Source: a bacterium (GTDB taxonomy: Bacteria; Krumholzibacteriota; Krumholzibacteriia; LZORAL124-64-63). Taken from it: a stretch of 64,000 bases of DNA. The notes under the pieces are model-generated. The model saw only the letters and a program-made list of their open reading frames with translations, had not been told where the DNA came from and did no database searches. The stretch spans positions 310,001-374,000 of the forward strand of contig JAAEQC010000033.1 in NCBI GenBank assembly GCA_024231905.1, written 5' to 3'. Both the position numbers and the translations under genes were made by a program. This document shows, one piece after another, positions 47,528 to 55,853 of the stretch; position 1 is the stretch's first letter, and every line of letters begins with the position of its first letter.

Positions 47528-48315
47528 CGGAACTCACGCGCCTCACCAGGGAGCTGCGCGACGCCGGCGAGACGGCCCTGGTGCCGTTTCTGACCGCCGG
47601 CTACCCGGACCTGGAGACATCCCGCCGGCTGATCGCCGAGACCGCCGCGGCCGGCTGCCGCATCCTGGAGATCGGCGTGCCCTTCAGCGACCCGGTGGCC
47701 GACGGACCGGCCATCCAACTGGCCTCGAGCAAGGCCCTGGCCGCGGGCATGACCCTGGGCAAGGCCCTCGATCTGGCCGCCGAGGCCCGCCGGGAGCACG
47801 ACCTGCGCGTGGTACTCATGGGCTACCTCAACCCGGTGCTGGCTTACGGTCCGGAGAAGTTCGCCAAAGCCTGCGCTGCCGCCGGCGTGGCCGGCGTCAT
47901 CGTACCCGACCTGCCCCTGGAAGAAGCGGCGGGACTCCGCGCCGTGCTGGCCGCCGGCGGCGTTTCCCTGGTGGACCTGGTGGCTCCCACCTCCGGGGAC
48001 GATCGCCTGGCGGCCTACGGCGCCTCGGCCACGGGCTTCCTCTACCTGGTCTCCACCACGGGCGTCACGGGCGCGGGCCTGGGCGCGGACATCCAATCCT
48101 ATGTGGAACGGGTGCGCCGCCACACGGAAGTCCCCCTCTTCGTGGGCTTCGGCATCTCGTCCCCGGCGGCGGCGGCCGAGGTGGGCGCCGTGGCCGACGG
48201 CGCGGTGGTGGGCAGCGCCCTGCTGCGGCTGGTGGACGAGGCCGGCGATCCGGACGCGGCCGTGGCCGCCGTGGGCGCATTCCTCAGGGAAACGAGGGCC
48301 GCCCTGGCCGATTGA
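47524..48315 (+). CDS. trpA: Tryptophan synthase alpha subunit
   Basis: 263 residues. It cleaves indole-3-glycerol phosphate; indole is passed to TrpB through a tunnel. The catalytic Glu49 and Asp60 are in '[16 protein letters not shown]', followed by '[11 protein letters not shown]', '[12 protein letters not shown]', '[11 protein letters not shown]', '[13 protein letters not shown]' and '[15 protein letters not shown]'. It ends the trp operon. A short CGGGTT-GAGA-AACCCG hairpin follows the stop without a U-run, so read-through to cdaA is likely. Confidence 0.97.
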   Translation: MTELTRLTRELRDAGETALVPFLTAGYPDLETSRRLIAETAAAGCRILEIGVPFSDPVADGPAIQLASSKALAAGMTLGKALDLAAEARREHDLRVVLMGYLNPVLAYGPEKFAKACAAAGVAGVIVPDLPLEEAAGLRAVLAAGGVSLVDLVAPTSGDDRLAAYGASATGFLYLVSTTGVTGAGLGADIQSYVERVRRHTEVPLFVGFGISSPAAAAEVGAVADGAVVGSALLRLVDEAGDPDAAVAAVGAFLRETRAALAD

Positions 48316-48357
48316 CGGGTTGAGAAACCCGCTGCCCGGTGATAAGTTGGGCCCATC

Positions 48358-49179
48358 ATGTGGGAAGGCATCATCACCAGCCCGGTCATCGACGTCCTCG
48401 ATATCCTCATCGTGGCGTTCCTGCTGTACCGCCTGATCGTGTTCATCAAGGACACGCGGGTGATCCAGATGTTCCTGGGCCTGGGCTTCCTGCTGGTGCT
48501 CTCCTACGTGGCCAGCGCCCTGGGCATGATCATCGTGGGCCGCATCATCGACACCCTGCAGACGGTCTGGGTCATCGCCTTCATCATCATTTTCCAGCCC
48601 GAGCTGCGGTCGGCCCTGACGGCCCTGGGCCTCAGGCGCGGCTTCGGTTTCATGCGCGGTGGCGACGAAATTCCCGCCGAGCAGGAGCTCATGGACGCCG
48701 TCTCGCGCATGAGCAAGCGTGGTCTGGGCGCGCTGATCGTCATCGAGCGCGAGGTACGGCTGAACAACTGGATCAAGAAGGGCGTCGTCCTCGATTCGGA
48801 GATCACCGCCGCCACCCTCGAAGCCATCTTCACCGTGCCTGGCCCCCTGCACGACGGCGCCGTCATCATCTCCGGCGACAAGATCGCCGCCGCCGCGGTC
48901 ATCCTGCCCATCACCGAGCGGGAGGAGCTGGGCTACGTCCTGGGTACCCGGCACCGGGCGGCCATCGGCATCTCGGAACAGTCGGACGCCATCGTCATCG
49001 TTGTCTCGGAGGAGAAGCGGTCCATCAGCGTGTGCCACGACGGGGAGATCCGGCGGGGGCTGTCCATGGAGGATCTGCAGATCGAGTTGGAGCGGATCTA
49101 TTTACGGCAGCGGAAGGGTGGCAAGAAGGGGAAGACGGGCGAGGCTCCGGCGACAGGAGACACGGCCGGCACCACCTGA
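48358..49179 (+). CDS. cdaA: Diadenylate cyclase, CdaA type
   Basis: 273 residues. It makes cyclic di-AMP from two ATP. Three transmembrane helices occupy ~residues 12-80. The DAC domain (~95-240) has the active-site motif 'PLHDGAVII' (about 160-170) and 'GTRHRAAIGISEQSDAIVIVVSEE', plus 'LNNWIKKGVVLDSEI'. A basic, low-complexity C-terminus ends the chain. CdaA usually precedes cdaR and glmM; here it is alone, 42 bases after trpA and facing a convergent gene. c-di-AMP governs osmotic balance and wall homeostasis in many bacteria. Confidence 0.94.
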   Translation: MWEGIITSPVIDVLDILIVAFLLYRLIVFIKDTRVIQMFLGLGFLLVLSYVASALGMIIVGRIIDTLQTVWVIAFIIIFQPELRSALTALGLRRGFGFMRGGDEIPAEQELMDAVSRMSKRGLGALIVIEREVRLNNWIKKGVVLDSEITAATLEAIFTVPGPLHDGAVIISGDKIAAAAVILPITEREELGYVLGTRHRAAIGISEQSDAIVIVVSEEKRSISVCHDGEIRRGLSMEDLQIELERIYLRQRKGGKKGKTGEAPATGDTAGTT

Positions 49180-49199
49180 TAGCCGTAGCCGCCACATAC

Positions 49200-49229
49200 A
49201 GGAAGGGCCGCATAGCTGCGGCCCTTCCT
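49200..49229. terminator. Bidirectional stem-loop between cdaA and the STAS/HD-GYP gene
   Basis: A 13-bp perfect stem (AGGAAGGGCCGCA with TGCGGCCCTTCCT) and TAGC loop between two convergent genes. The TCATTTC on the plus side gives a weak U-run, so it likely ends transcription from both directions. Confidence 0.75.
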
Positions 49230-49252
49230 CATTTCAATCGTGGACCTGTCCG

Positions 49253-51412
49253 CTACGCTCCCACCGGCTCCAGCACCTCCTGCGGCACCGACTTCGACGA
49301 TGCCGGCCGCTTGCGCCCAGCCGAGGGCAGGACCGCCTTGAGGAAGAGGTCCACCAGATCCGGGTCGAAACGCGTGCCCGAGGCGCGGCGCAGCAGTTCG
49401 GCCGCCGCTTCGGGACTCAGGGGCGACTGGCCGTCGGCGCCGGTGACCATCTCGGCGTAGTGTTCGGCCACGGCCACCACCCGGGCCGCCAGGGGGATGC
49501 GATGTCCCTCCAGGCCGCGGGGGAAGCCCTTGCCGTCGAAGCGCTCGTGATGGCAGCGCACCACGTCCATGATGGACTGGGGCAGCTTCAGGTCCGTCAG
49601 CAGGGCCACGCCGTCGTCCGGATGCTTGCGGAAGACCTCGCGCTTGGCCGGGGACCACTTCTTGTCCGCGTCCATGAAATCATCGTTGCGGTCGAAGAGG
49701 CCGATGTCCCGCAGCAAGCAGCCGTAGAGCAGGTCGCGCTCCTGGTCCGGCGGGAAGGCCATGACCCGCGCCAGGCGCGCCACGTGTTTGGTCATGGTGC
49801 CGGTCAGGATGTCGGTGCCGCAGCAGTTCCGCTCGCGGAGCAGAACGAGGATGCGCACCAGTTCCAGGTTCACGTCGGCGTTGTCGTGGCTGCCGTCGTA
49901 GCGCGAGAGCAGGCGCGAAGTCTCGGTGAAGAGTTCCTCGAGCAGCTCGGTCGGGTCCACGTCGCGGTAGGCCGCATCCAGTTCCAGCAGGACCGTACCC
50001 AGATTCACGCCCTCCCACTTGAGGGCCACGATCCATTGGGCGCCGGCCGCCGCCAGTTCGTCGCGGACTTCCTGGAAGAACGAGGGCATGTTGCCCACGG
50101 CCACCGGGCGCTCCATGGACTGGAAGAAGAGCTGGAGCTTCTCCGCCCCCAGCTCCAGCCCCATCCAGGAATCGTTGCCGCCGACCATGATCTGGGGGCG
50201 GCTGCGGTCCGGTCCCAGCAGGCCCATCTGCCTGACGGGCAGGACCGGCCAGCAGTGCCGCGCGAAGATGCGCCAGAAGTGGGGACGGTCCAGGGCCTCG
50301 GGCAGGTCCAGCGCCAGCTGGAGCAGGACCTCGGCGGGGGTGGTCCCGTCGGGCTCCCAACCGCCGTCCTCGCCTGCCGCTTCGGCCGCCGCCGCCACGA
50401 CCTCCATGCTCGGGTCCTCCTTGGCGGTCAAGACCCGCATGAGGAGTTCGAGCGCGAAGCTTTCGGCCACCGAGTACTCCCGCTCCTCGCCTTCGCGTTT
50501 GAGCAGGATCATGGCCGTCAGTTCGTCGTCCTGGATCACGGGCAGGATCACGTCCGGGTCGAGGGACTCGAGCACCGCGGCGTCGTCGTCGTCGATGTCC
50601 TCCTCGGGAATGTCCAGGAGGGTGATGGGACGGTCGGCCCGGGCCACGTTGGCGATGAAGCCGCAGTCCACCGGGATACGGCGCTCGCCGCCGGCATCGA
50701 CCATCTCGTCCCCATCGCGCACCATGAGCACGGCCTCCTCGGCCAGCCCGTGGCTGAACAGGAGGTTGCCCAGGGAACGGTTGAACTCGGCGTGGTCCTT
50801 CTGTTCGGACCAGCTGCCCAGAGAGGCCACGGCGTCCGAGAGGGACGTGTACTGGTGCCCCTTGCGCCGGCCCGCCGGCGTGGCAGCCTCGTGGGCGTCC
50901 TCGAGCATGTCATCCAGCCCGGCCTCGTCCACGTCCTCGCTGAAGCCTACCGCCCCGATCTCCTGGTCCCCGTCGACCTCATCGACCTCGTCCACCGATT
51001 CGGGTTCGGGCTCGGGCTCCGGTTCCTCGACCACTGGCACCTCGGTGACCGGGGCCTCGTCGGCGCCGGTATCCGCGGCCAGGGCCGCCTCCACCGAGAC
51101 GTACAGGTCCAGCGGAACGTCCGCGAAACTCTGGGTGAGGAAGTGCTTCACGACCTCGCCGGCCCCTACGATGTAGGTGCCGCCGCCGGCTTCCACGAGT
51201 CGCTTCTGGAACTGGGCCAGCGCCTTGGCGCCGCCGCCGCCGATGGTGTCCAGTTCGGACAGATCCAGCAAGACCTGCTGATGGCCTCGATCCAGACACT
51301 TCTCGGCGAGTTCCTGCAGGCGGTCCTTGTCACGGCGGGTCACGCTGCCGGACAGGCGCACGCCGAACACGTCGTCGCGGGCGAGTTTCAACGGTTCGAA
51401 GTGTGTTGCCAT
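49253..51412 (-). CDS. STAS - linker - degenerate HD-GYP signalling protein
   Basis: 719 residues. Residues 1-100 form a STAS-like domain ('VLLDLSELDTIGGGGAKALAQFQKRL'). An acidic linker (about 110-150, EEPEPEPEPESVDEVDEVDG) follows. A GAF-like region (about 170-330) is followed by a divergent middle region, and then an HD-GYP-like domain (about 540-680). In the latter, 'LLRDIGLFD' stands where HDxGK is expected (His to Arg). 'RKHPDDG', 'CHHERFDGKGFPRGLEGH' and 'LAARVVAVAEHYAEM' are present, but the last lacks the DxYDA aspartates. c-di-GMP hydrolysis is therefore doubtful. It likely acts as a receptor or scaffold. The ATG was chosen over a TTG five codons earlier. Confidence 0.7.
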   Translation of the reverse strand: MATHFEPLKLARDDVFGVRLSGSVTRRDKDRLQELAEKCLDRGHQQVLLDLSELDTIGGGGAKALAQFQKRLVEAGGGTYIVGAGEVVKHFLTQSFADVPLDLYVSVEAALAADTGADEAPVTEVPVVEEPEPEPEPESVDEVDEVDGDQEIGAVGFSEDVDEAGLDDMLEDAHEAATPAGRRKGHQYTSLSDAVASLGSWSEQKDHAEFNRSLGNLLFSHGLAEEAVLMVRDGDEMVDAGGERRIPVDCGFIANVARADRPITLLDIPEEDIDDDDAAVLESLDPDVILPVIQDDELTAMILLKREGEEREYSVAESFALELLMRVLTAKEDPSMEVVAAAAEAAGEDGGWEPDGTTPAEVLLQLALDLPEALDRPHFWRIFARHCWPVLPVRQMGLLGPDRSRPQIMVGGNDSWMGLELGAEKLQLFFQSMERPVAVGNMPSFFQEVRDELAAAGAQWIVALKWEGVNLGTVLLELDAAYRDVDPTELLEELFTETSRLLSRYDGSHDNADVNLELVRILVLLRERNCCGTDILTGTMTKHVARLARVMAFPPDQERDLLYGCLLRDIGLFDRNDDFMDADKKWSPAKREVFRKHPDDGVALLTDLKLPQSIMDVVRCHHERFDGKGFPRGLEGHRIPLAARVVAVAEHYAEMVTGADGQSPLSPEAAAELLRRASGTRFDPDLVDLFLKAVLPSAGRKRPASSKSVPQEVLEPVGA

Positions 51413-51503
51413 GTCGTGCTCTCCCAAACTGACCGGAGGGTCGGGCCGCTGTCACTGCGTCGCCGCCAATGGCGGTGGCGGTGGACCTCGGCCCGCCGCT
51501 GCC

Positions 51504-51722
51504 CTAGACGAGGGACTCGGCCAACCAGTTGTCCAGCACCGAGCGCAGGAAGCGCCATTCGCTGCCCACCTTGCGGGCGGGGATCTTTCCTTCTTTCGCC
51601 AATCTGCACACGGTCTTTACGTGCATTTTCAAGTAGTCGGCAGCTTCGACCGAGGTCATCACCTGACCGACCGGGTCTTCGCCGCCGATGTAGATTCTGG
51701 ACGAATCCTTGTAGTCCGACAT
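51504..51722 (-). CDS. Small winged-HTH (MerR/excisionase-type) DNA-binding protein
   Basis: 72 residues. After a 20-residue acidic lead, 'MTSVEAADYLKMHVKTVCRLAKEGKIPARKVGSEWRFLRSVLDNWLAE' is the HTH_17 / excisionase-like fold seen in BldC, AlpA and phage excisionases. AAGGAG precedes the ATG chosen. It sits between the STAS/HD-GYP gene and a 246-base non-coding stretch, and is convergent with no integrase, so it is not obviously a phage remnant. BldC-like small HTHs are also global developmental regulators. It probably regulates the cassette. Confidence 0.8.
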   Translation of the reverse strand: MSDYKDSSRIYIGGEDPVGQVMTSVEAADYLKMHVKTVCRLAKEGKIPARKVGSEWRFLRSVLDNWLAESLV

Positions 51723-51968
51723 GAGAGTGCTCCTTGCGGGATGCTCGTCCGAATGATCGTCCAACCAACCGAAGTTCAAAAAAGCAACAACCGTGCCCAT
51801 GCTTCCAAGTGTGCAGGAAAGGCGTTTGGGGGCGTTCCAGGGGGATTCGACGGAGGATCCGCCGCCCTCACGGGGAGGTCTGGGACACCGCGCGCCGGTG
51901 CAGGATACCCTGCGCAGGGACGGGACGTTGCAAGGCGCACGACGGAAGCCGGACGGGCGAAACGCCCG

Positions 51969-52727
51969 CTAACGGCCTCGGATGGGCAGATCGGCGGGGT
52001 CGAAGGGTTCGTACCAGAGGTGATCGGCGCCACGGCGGGCGGCAAGGTTTTCCTTGGGCGTGCCGCCCGGAACCAGCAGCACCAGGGGCGGAAGATCGCC
52101 CGCTCCACCCAGTTGTTCGCGCAGCCGGTTCAGATGGCGTTCCGGTTCCTGGTCATCGCATACGACCCAGCGGGGTCGCGGAGACCGCTGCAAGCGAGTC
52201 ACGACAGCCGCCGGTTCGATCACCGTCTCACAGGGGATATTCGCCGCGGCGAATCGGTCTTCCAATGCCGCGCGTCGAAAGACGCTGGCCACCAGCAGCA
52301 GGACCGGTCCCGCCGCCGGATCGCCCTCCGCCGGCGGGCTCCCGGCGTGGTCCGGCCGGAACCGGGGCCAGTCCCGGCGATCCAGGAATCGGGTGGGATC
52401 AGCGCCTTCGTCCACGGCGCCGAGAAGGTCTTCCAGCAGGTCGGCCAGGGCGTCCAGGAGAGCGAGCAGGCGTCGGTCCACGGCCAGGGAGGCCCGGCGG
52501 GCCGAGTGTGCCAAGGCGGTCGCAGTCTCCCCCAGGGCGGTCGCGTCGGCGTGCTCCCTCTCGTGGCCCAGACGGGCCACTAGGCGGCCCGCCACGGCCA
52601 GACGCTCCACCCCCGGCGGGGGGCTCGTCCCGTCCCCGGAACGGAAACGGCGGAGCCGGTCAGCCAGCTCCGCCAGTTCCATCAGGGTGCGTTTCATCTC
52701 CGCGGAATGGTCTCCGGATCCACGCAC
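51969..52727 (-). CDS. Helical N-terminus with a receiver-like (pseudo-CheY) domain
   Basis: 252 residues. The N-terminal half is mainly helical ('LDALADLLEDLLGAVDEG'). The C-terminal half (about 138-252) has the Rossmann-type receiver outline 'VLLLVASVFRRAALEDRF', 'WVVCDDQEPERHLNRLREQLG' and 'LVLLVPGGTPKENLAARRGADHLWYEPFDPADL'. The strand that ends in the phosphoacceptor Asp reads VVCDD, but the distant acidic pair is missing, and the Lys on the last strand is replaced by 'WYEPF', so it is probably not phosphorylated in the usual way. GTG start behind GGAGTG; an ATG ten codons later is an alternative. It is 43 bases after the membrane-protein gene on the same strand. Confidence 0.55.
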   Translation of the reverse strand: MRGSGDHSAEMKRTLMELAELADRLRRFRSGDGTSPPPGVERLAVAGRLVARLGHEREHADATALGETATALAHSARRASLAVDRRLLALLDALADLLEDLLGAVDEGADPTRFLDRRDWPRFRPDHAGSPPAEGDPAAGPVLLLVASVFRRAALEDRFAAANIPCETVIEPAAVVTRLQRSPRPRWVVCDDQEPERHLNRLREQLGGAGDLPPLVLLVPGGTPKENLAARRGADHLWYEPFDPADLPIRGR

Positions 52728-52770
52728 GTGTCACTCCGCTCGGAGCCCGCGGGGCGGGCCCGGCGGACGG

Positions 52771-54726
52771 TCAGTCGATGCGCACGGCGTCGAACTCGGC
52801 GAGTTCGTGCACCGGTTCCTCGGCCTCCTCGGCGACCGGAGACGCCGGAGCCGGATCGTCGTCGATGCGCACCGCGTCGTAGGCGCTCAGGTCGATGATC
52901 TCCTCGACCTCCTGGGCGTCGGTCTTCTCGGCGCCGTAGGCGGTCAGGTCGATGACATCGCTCTCGTCATCCTCGGGCACGTCGGCCACCGCGGGCTGCT
53001 CGTCCGCCACGGTACCGGCGGCAGGCGATTCATCGTCGTTCCAGGGATCATACTCCGGTTCCGTAGGGGACGAAAGGAATCCCTGCCCGGTGTCCGCCCC
53101 GGTCTGCACCGGGTCCGCCTGGACGGTCTCGAAAGGATCGGTCGCCAGGGACTCGTCCACGGGCTCCGCTTCCTCGCCCGTGGCGAAGGGATCCACATGG
53201 GCGAAGCTATCCGCATCTTCCGTGGACGCGGCCATCTCGACCGACGCGATCTGGTCCGCGTCGTACTCCAGGCCGAGCAGGCCTGCAAAGGCCGTACCCA
53301 GCTCGTTGAGGCGGCGCGTCTGGTCGTTGCCGCTCTCGGCCACGGTGCCGAGCTGGCTGGCCAGCTGGGTCACCGTGGGCAGGGCCTGCTCGATGCTCTC
53401 GGTCCAGGCATCGGTCGCTCCGGAGGACTCGAGATGCTCCTCCAGGTTCAGCAGGCTGCTCTGGCAGCGATCGCGGAAGGCATCGAGGTCCGAGGAATCG
53501 GCCGGACCGGCCAGGGTCTCGGCGTTTTCCCGCAACTCGGTGGTGAGCTCTTCCAGGGCCTGGGTCATGGGCAGCAGGCGCTCGCCGCGGGTGCCCAACC
53601 GGGCCACCTCCATGGCGATCTGGAAGGCCAACTTGTTGCCCCTGTCGGCCAGGCCGATCAGGTCCGGCGTATCGGACTGGTTTTCGTCGTGGGCCAGGGC
53701 CCGGATGTGCTGGCGCAGGGCGTTCACGGCCTCGAGGGCGCGCCGGTTATCGGCACCGGAATCCCCACTCCCTTCGGCCACGAGGTCGCGCAGGCGGGAA
53801 GCGAGGCCTGCGGCCGCTGCCCCCTGGACACCCACCTGGTCGGTGAAGCTCAGGTTCCAGCCTGCCGCCTCGGAGACGGCCTTCACGATGGATTCGGACT
53901 CGTCCCGGTCCTTGGCCCGGATGGCGTCGGCCTCGCGCCGGGCCGAATCCCGCTCATCGTAATAGCGGGTGATCTCGTCGGCCATGCTGCCCACGGCCGG
54001 ATGATCGTAGCGGTCGGTGATGTTGTCGCGCTCGTCGGCCGCGGCCGCCTTGGTCAGACGCTGGAGTTCGCCCTCCAGGCCCGCGGAGCGCTTCTGCCGC
54101 AATTCCTGCATGCGCCAGGTACCGAGATTCTCGGTGACGAAGGCCGAAAGCTGGGGATGGTCGCGGAAGACGTCGTCCTGCCAGCCGCGCTCGTCGTCGA
54201 TGCGCAGGGCCGCCACCTGCTCCAGGAGTTCGGCGTCACGGGCGGCGCGGTCGCCCACCCGGCGCACGGCACGGGCCACGCCCCAACCGCCGAGCAGGGT
54301 GAGCAGCAGGGTCGCCAGGGTCACGATGTAGACCAGGTTCAGCGGATTCTGATTCAGATCCAGGATCCGGTCCACCTGGCTGAAGCTCTCGGGCTGCCAC
54401 AGGGTCACCGGATCGATGCCGAGGGCGAGCACCAGGGCGCCGCCGATGCCCACGGCCGCCACGATGATGGAGAACCCGAAGAGCACCCCCAGGCCGGCGC
54501 CGGAAACCCGTCGCCGGGGTGTGCGCCGGGGCAGGGGCCGCTCTGGCTCCTCCTCCGCCACAGGCTCTTCATAAACATCTTCTTCGTCGGCATAATCTTC
54601 GTCGAACGACTCCTGGCGAGGCTCCTCGTCACCGGATTCCGGCTCGGTGGCCGCCTCGATCTGCTCGTCGGCCAGGGATTCGAAATCCAGACCGTCGTCC
54701 CAGTCGTTGCGATCGTTGACACTCAT
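52771..54726 (-). CDS. Two-helix membrane protein with MCP-like cytoplasmic region and C-terminal peptide repeats
   Basis: 651 residues. An acidic N-terminal tail (1-65) and a basic stretch precede helices at about 76-103 and 129-152, leaving only ~25 residues outside. The cytoplasmic part (150-460) is helical and Ala/Glu-rich, with heptad-like segments resembling a methyl-accepting chemotaxis protein bundle, though the conserved hairpin tip was not seen. The C-terminal ~200 residues are acidic and low-complexity. The last 62 hold three related motifs: 'DVIDLTAYGAEKTD' (590-603), 'EIIDLSAYDAVRIDD' (609-623) and 'HELAEFDAVRID' (640-651, chain end). It has no recognised sensor domain. The role is unknown. 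Confidence 0.55.
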   Translation of the reverse strand: MSVNDRNDWDDGLDFESLADEQIEAATEPESGDEEPRQESFDEDYADEEDVYEEPVAEEEPERPLPRRTPRRRVSGAGLGVLFGFSIIVAAVGIGGALVLALGIDPVTLWQPESFSQVDRILDLNQNPLNLVYIVTLATLLLTLLGGWGVARAVRRVGDRAARDAELLEQVAALRIDDERGWQDDVFRDHPQLSAFVTENLGTWRMQELRQKRSAGLEGELQRLTKAAAADERDNITDRYDHPAVGSMADEITRYYDERDSARREADAIRAKDRDESESIVKAVSEAAGWNLSFTDQVGVQGAAAAGLASRLRDLVAEGSGDSGADNRRALEAVNALRQHIRALAHDENQSDTPDLIGLADRGNKLAFQIAMEVARLGTRGERLLPMTQALEELTTELRENAETLAGPADSSDLDAFRDRCQSSLLNLEEHLESSGATDAWTESIEQALPTVTQLASQLGTVAESGNDQTRRLNELGTAFAGLLGLEYDADQIASVEMAASTEDADSFAHVDPFATGEEAEPVDESLATDPFETVQADPVQTGADTGQGFLSSPTEPEYDPWNDDESPAAGTVADEQPAVADVPEDDESDVIDLTAYGAEKTDAQEVEEIIDLSAYDAVRIDDDPAPASPVAEEAEEPVHELAEFDAVRID

Positions 54727-55088
54727 ACCCGATTCCTTTCCCAGTGATCACGGTCGACCATGAGGCGCGTCGCGCGGGCGAAGCCGATCTCGCACAACGA
54801 GAACGTTGCCGCGGCTCGACCGGGTGCGCGATGTCCCTCGGTACATCGGCCCCGGAGCGTCGAACCAAAGCCCTAAAATTCGCCGCCGGGGACCCGCTCC
54901 GCCGGACTGTTGGGCACGCATCCGGCAGTGGCCCTGGCCGAAATCCCACCGCTCCTGCCAACCGGCTAACGTTCGGCCGGCGCATGTGTCGTTTTAACTC
55001 TTTATACATCAGCAAGTTACATCGCAACGAATCCGGCACATTCCCTGCTTCGCCCCCACCGGAGTCGCTCCCAGCGGAAGGAACCGTC
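54727..55088. other. Divergent intergenic region
   Basis: 362 bases with no gene supported. It holds TATAAA (minus, at 55001-55006), but its TTGCGA is only 15 bases away, shorter than the standard spacing. A 'TTTTAACTCTTTATACATC' AT-rich patch may hold promoters of the divergent genes. No clear palindrome or hairpin pairing was noted. Confidence 0.4.
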
Positions 55089-55853
55089 ATGCCCACCATC
55101 AGCGTCATTACCGGACCGGTCCGCTTCCACGCGGTCTTTCCGGACTGGCACGCGCCGCAGCCGTTGTGCTGGTTCTTCACCGAACAGCTCCTTGAAGCCC
55201 GGGCCGCGTCGGCCTGGCCCACCAACGGCAACCGGCCCGACGAAGACGTGAACGTCTACCTGGGAAACCTGCTGGAGGAGTTCGTGACGGGACACCGGAT
55301 CACGGTGCCCGGTGCAGCGCCCCTGGAACGACCGCCGGCCAAGGATGGAAGCCGACGCACCCGCGCCGCTTACTATCGCGCGGCCGCCGACCACCGGCTG
55401 CTGGCCCTCGGCCTGTACGACCGGGGCGACCTGGTTCGCCGTCGCCGCACCCCGTGGGGACGAACCGCGGACGAGACCAGGCGATACGATCTGGAAACCG
55501 GCCGCCGCTGCTACGACCTGGCGGCGAACCTGCTGTCCGGGCGGGGTGGGGCGTGGGCCGGCCTGGCCCCGGTCTTGGGGAAGCTCGCGGACGGATTCGA
55601 CGACTATGTGCAGGTGCTGGCGGTTCTGGCCCGGCGGAAGTTCGGGTTGGGGGCGGTGCTGGACCAGGCTCAGCTGGCAGGTTTGATGCGTAACCCCGCA
55701 GTCGCGGCGTCCACAGCCACCATGGACGATCTGCTGGATCTCATGAATACCTGGCGCGCGACCCCGGACCCCGAGTTGGCCGATCGTATCGACACCACCG
55801 CCCGCCGGCTCGGCGTGGATCCCGCGTGCCTGGGCCTGGCAGCCGAGGGCTGA
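55089..55853 (+). CDS. Hypothetical protein, helical, family unknown
   Basis: 254 residues, no signal peptide or transmembrane segment. The chosen ATG follows AAGGAA. The chain is alpha-helical by composition and rich in Arg, Ala and Leu, with Trp/Cys in the first 50 residues ('FPDWHAPQPLCWFFTEQLLEAR'). 'NVYLGNLLEEFVTG' and 'DDYVQVLAVLARRKFGLG' look like amphipathic helices. A small all-helical C-terminal domain is suggested by 'TMDDLLDLMNTWRATPDPELADRID'. No family was recognised. It is convergent with the alpha/beta hydrolase gene (stops adjacent). Confidence 0.65.
   Translation: MPTISVITGPVRFHAVFPDWHAPQPLCWFFTEQLLEARAASAWPTNGNRPDEDVNVYLGNLLEEFVTGHRITVPGAAPLERPPAKDGSRRTRAAYYRAAADHRLLALGLYDRGDLVRRRRTPWGRTADETRRYDLETGRRCYDLAANLLSGRGGAWAGLAPVLGKLADGFDDYVQVLAVLARRKFGLGAVLDQAQLAGLMRNPAVAASTATMDDLLDLMNTWRATPDPELADRIDTTARRLGVDPACLGLAAEG

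Noticed and set aside
51504..51722. Phage excisionase as sign of a prophage
   Set aside because: No integrase, attachment site or phage gene nearby; small HTH of this type also acts as a host regulator.
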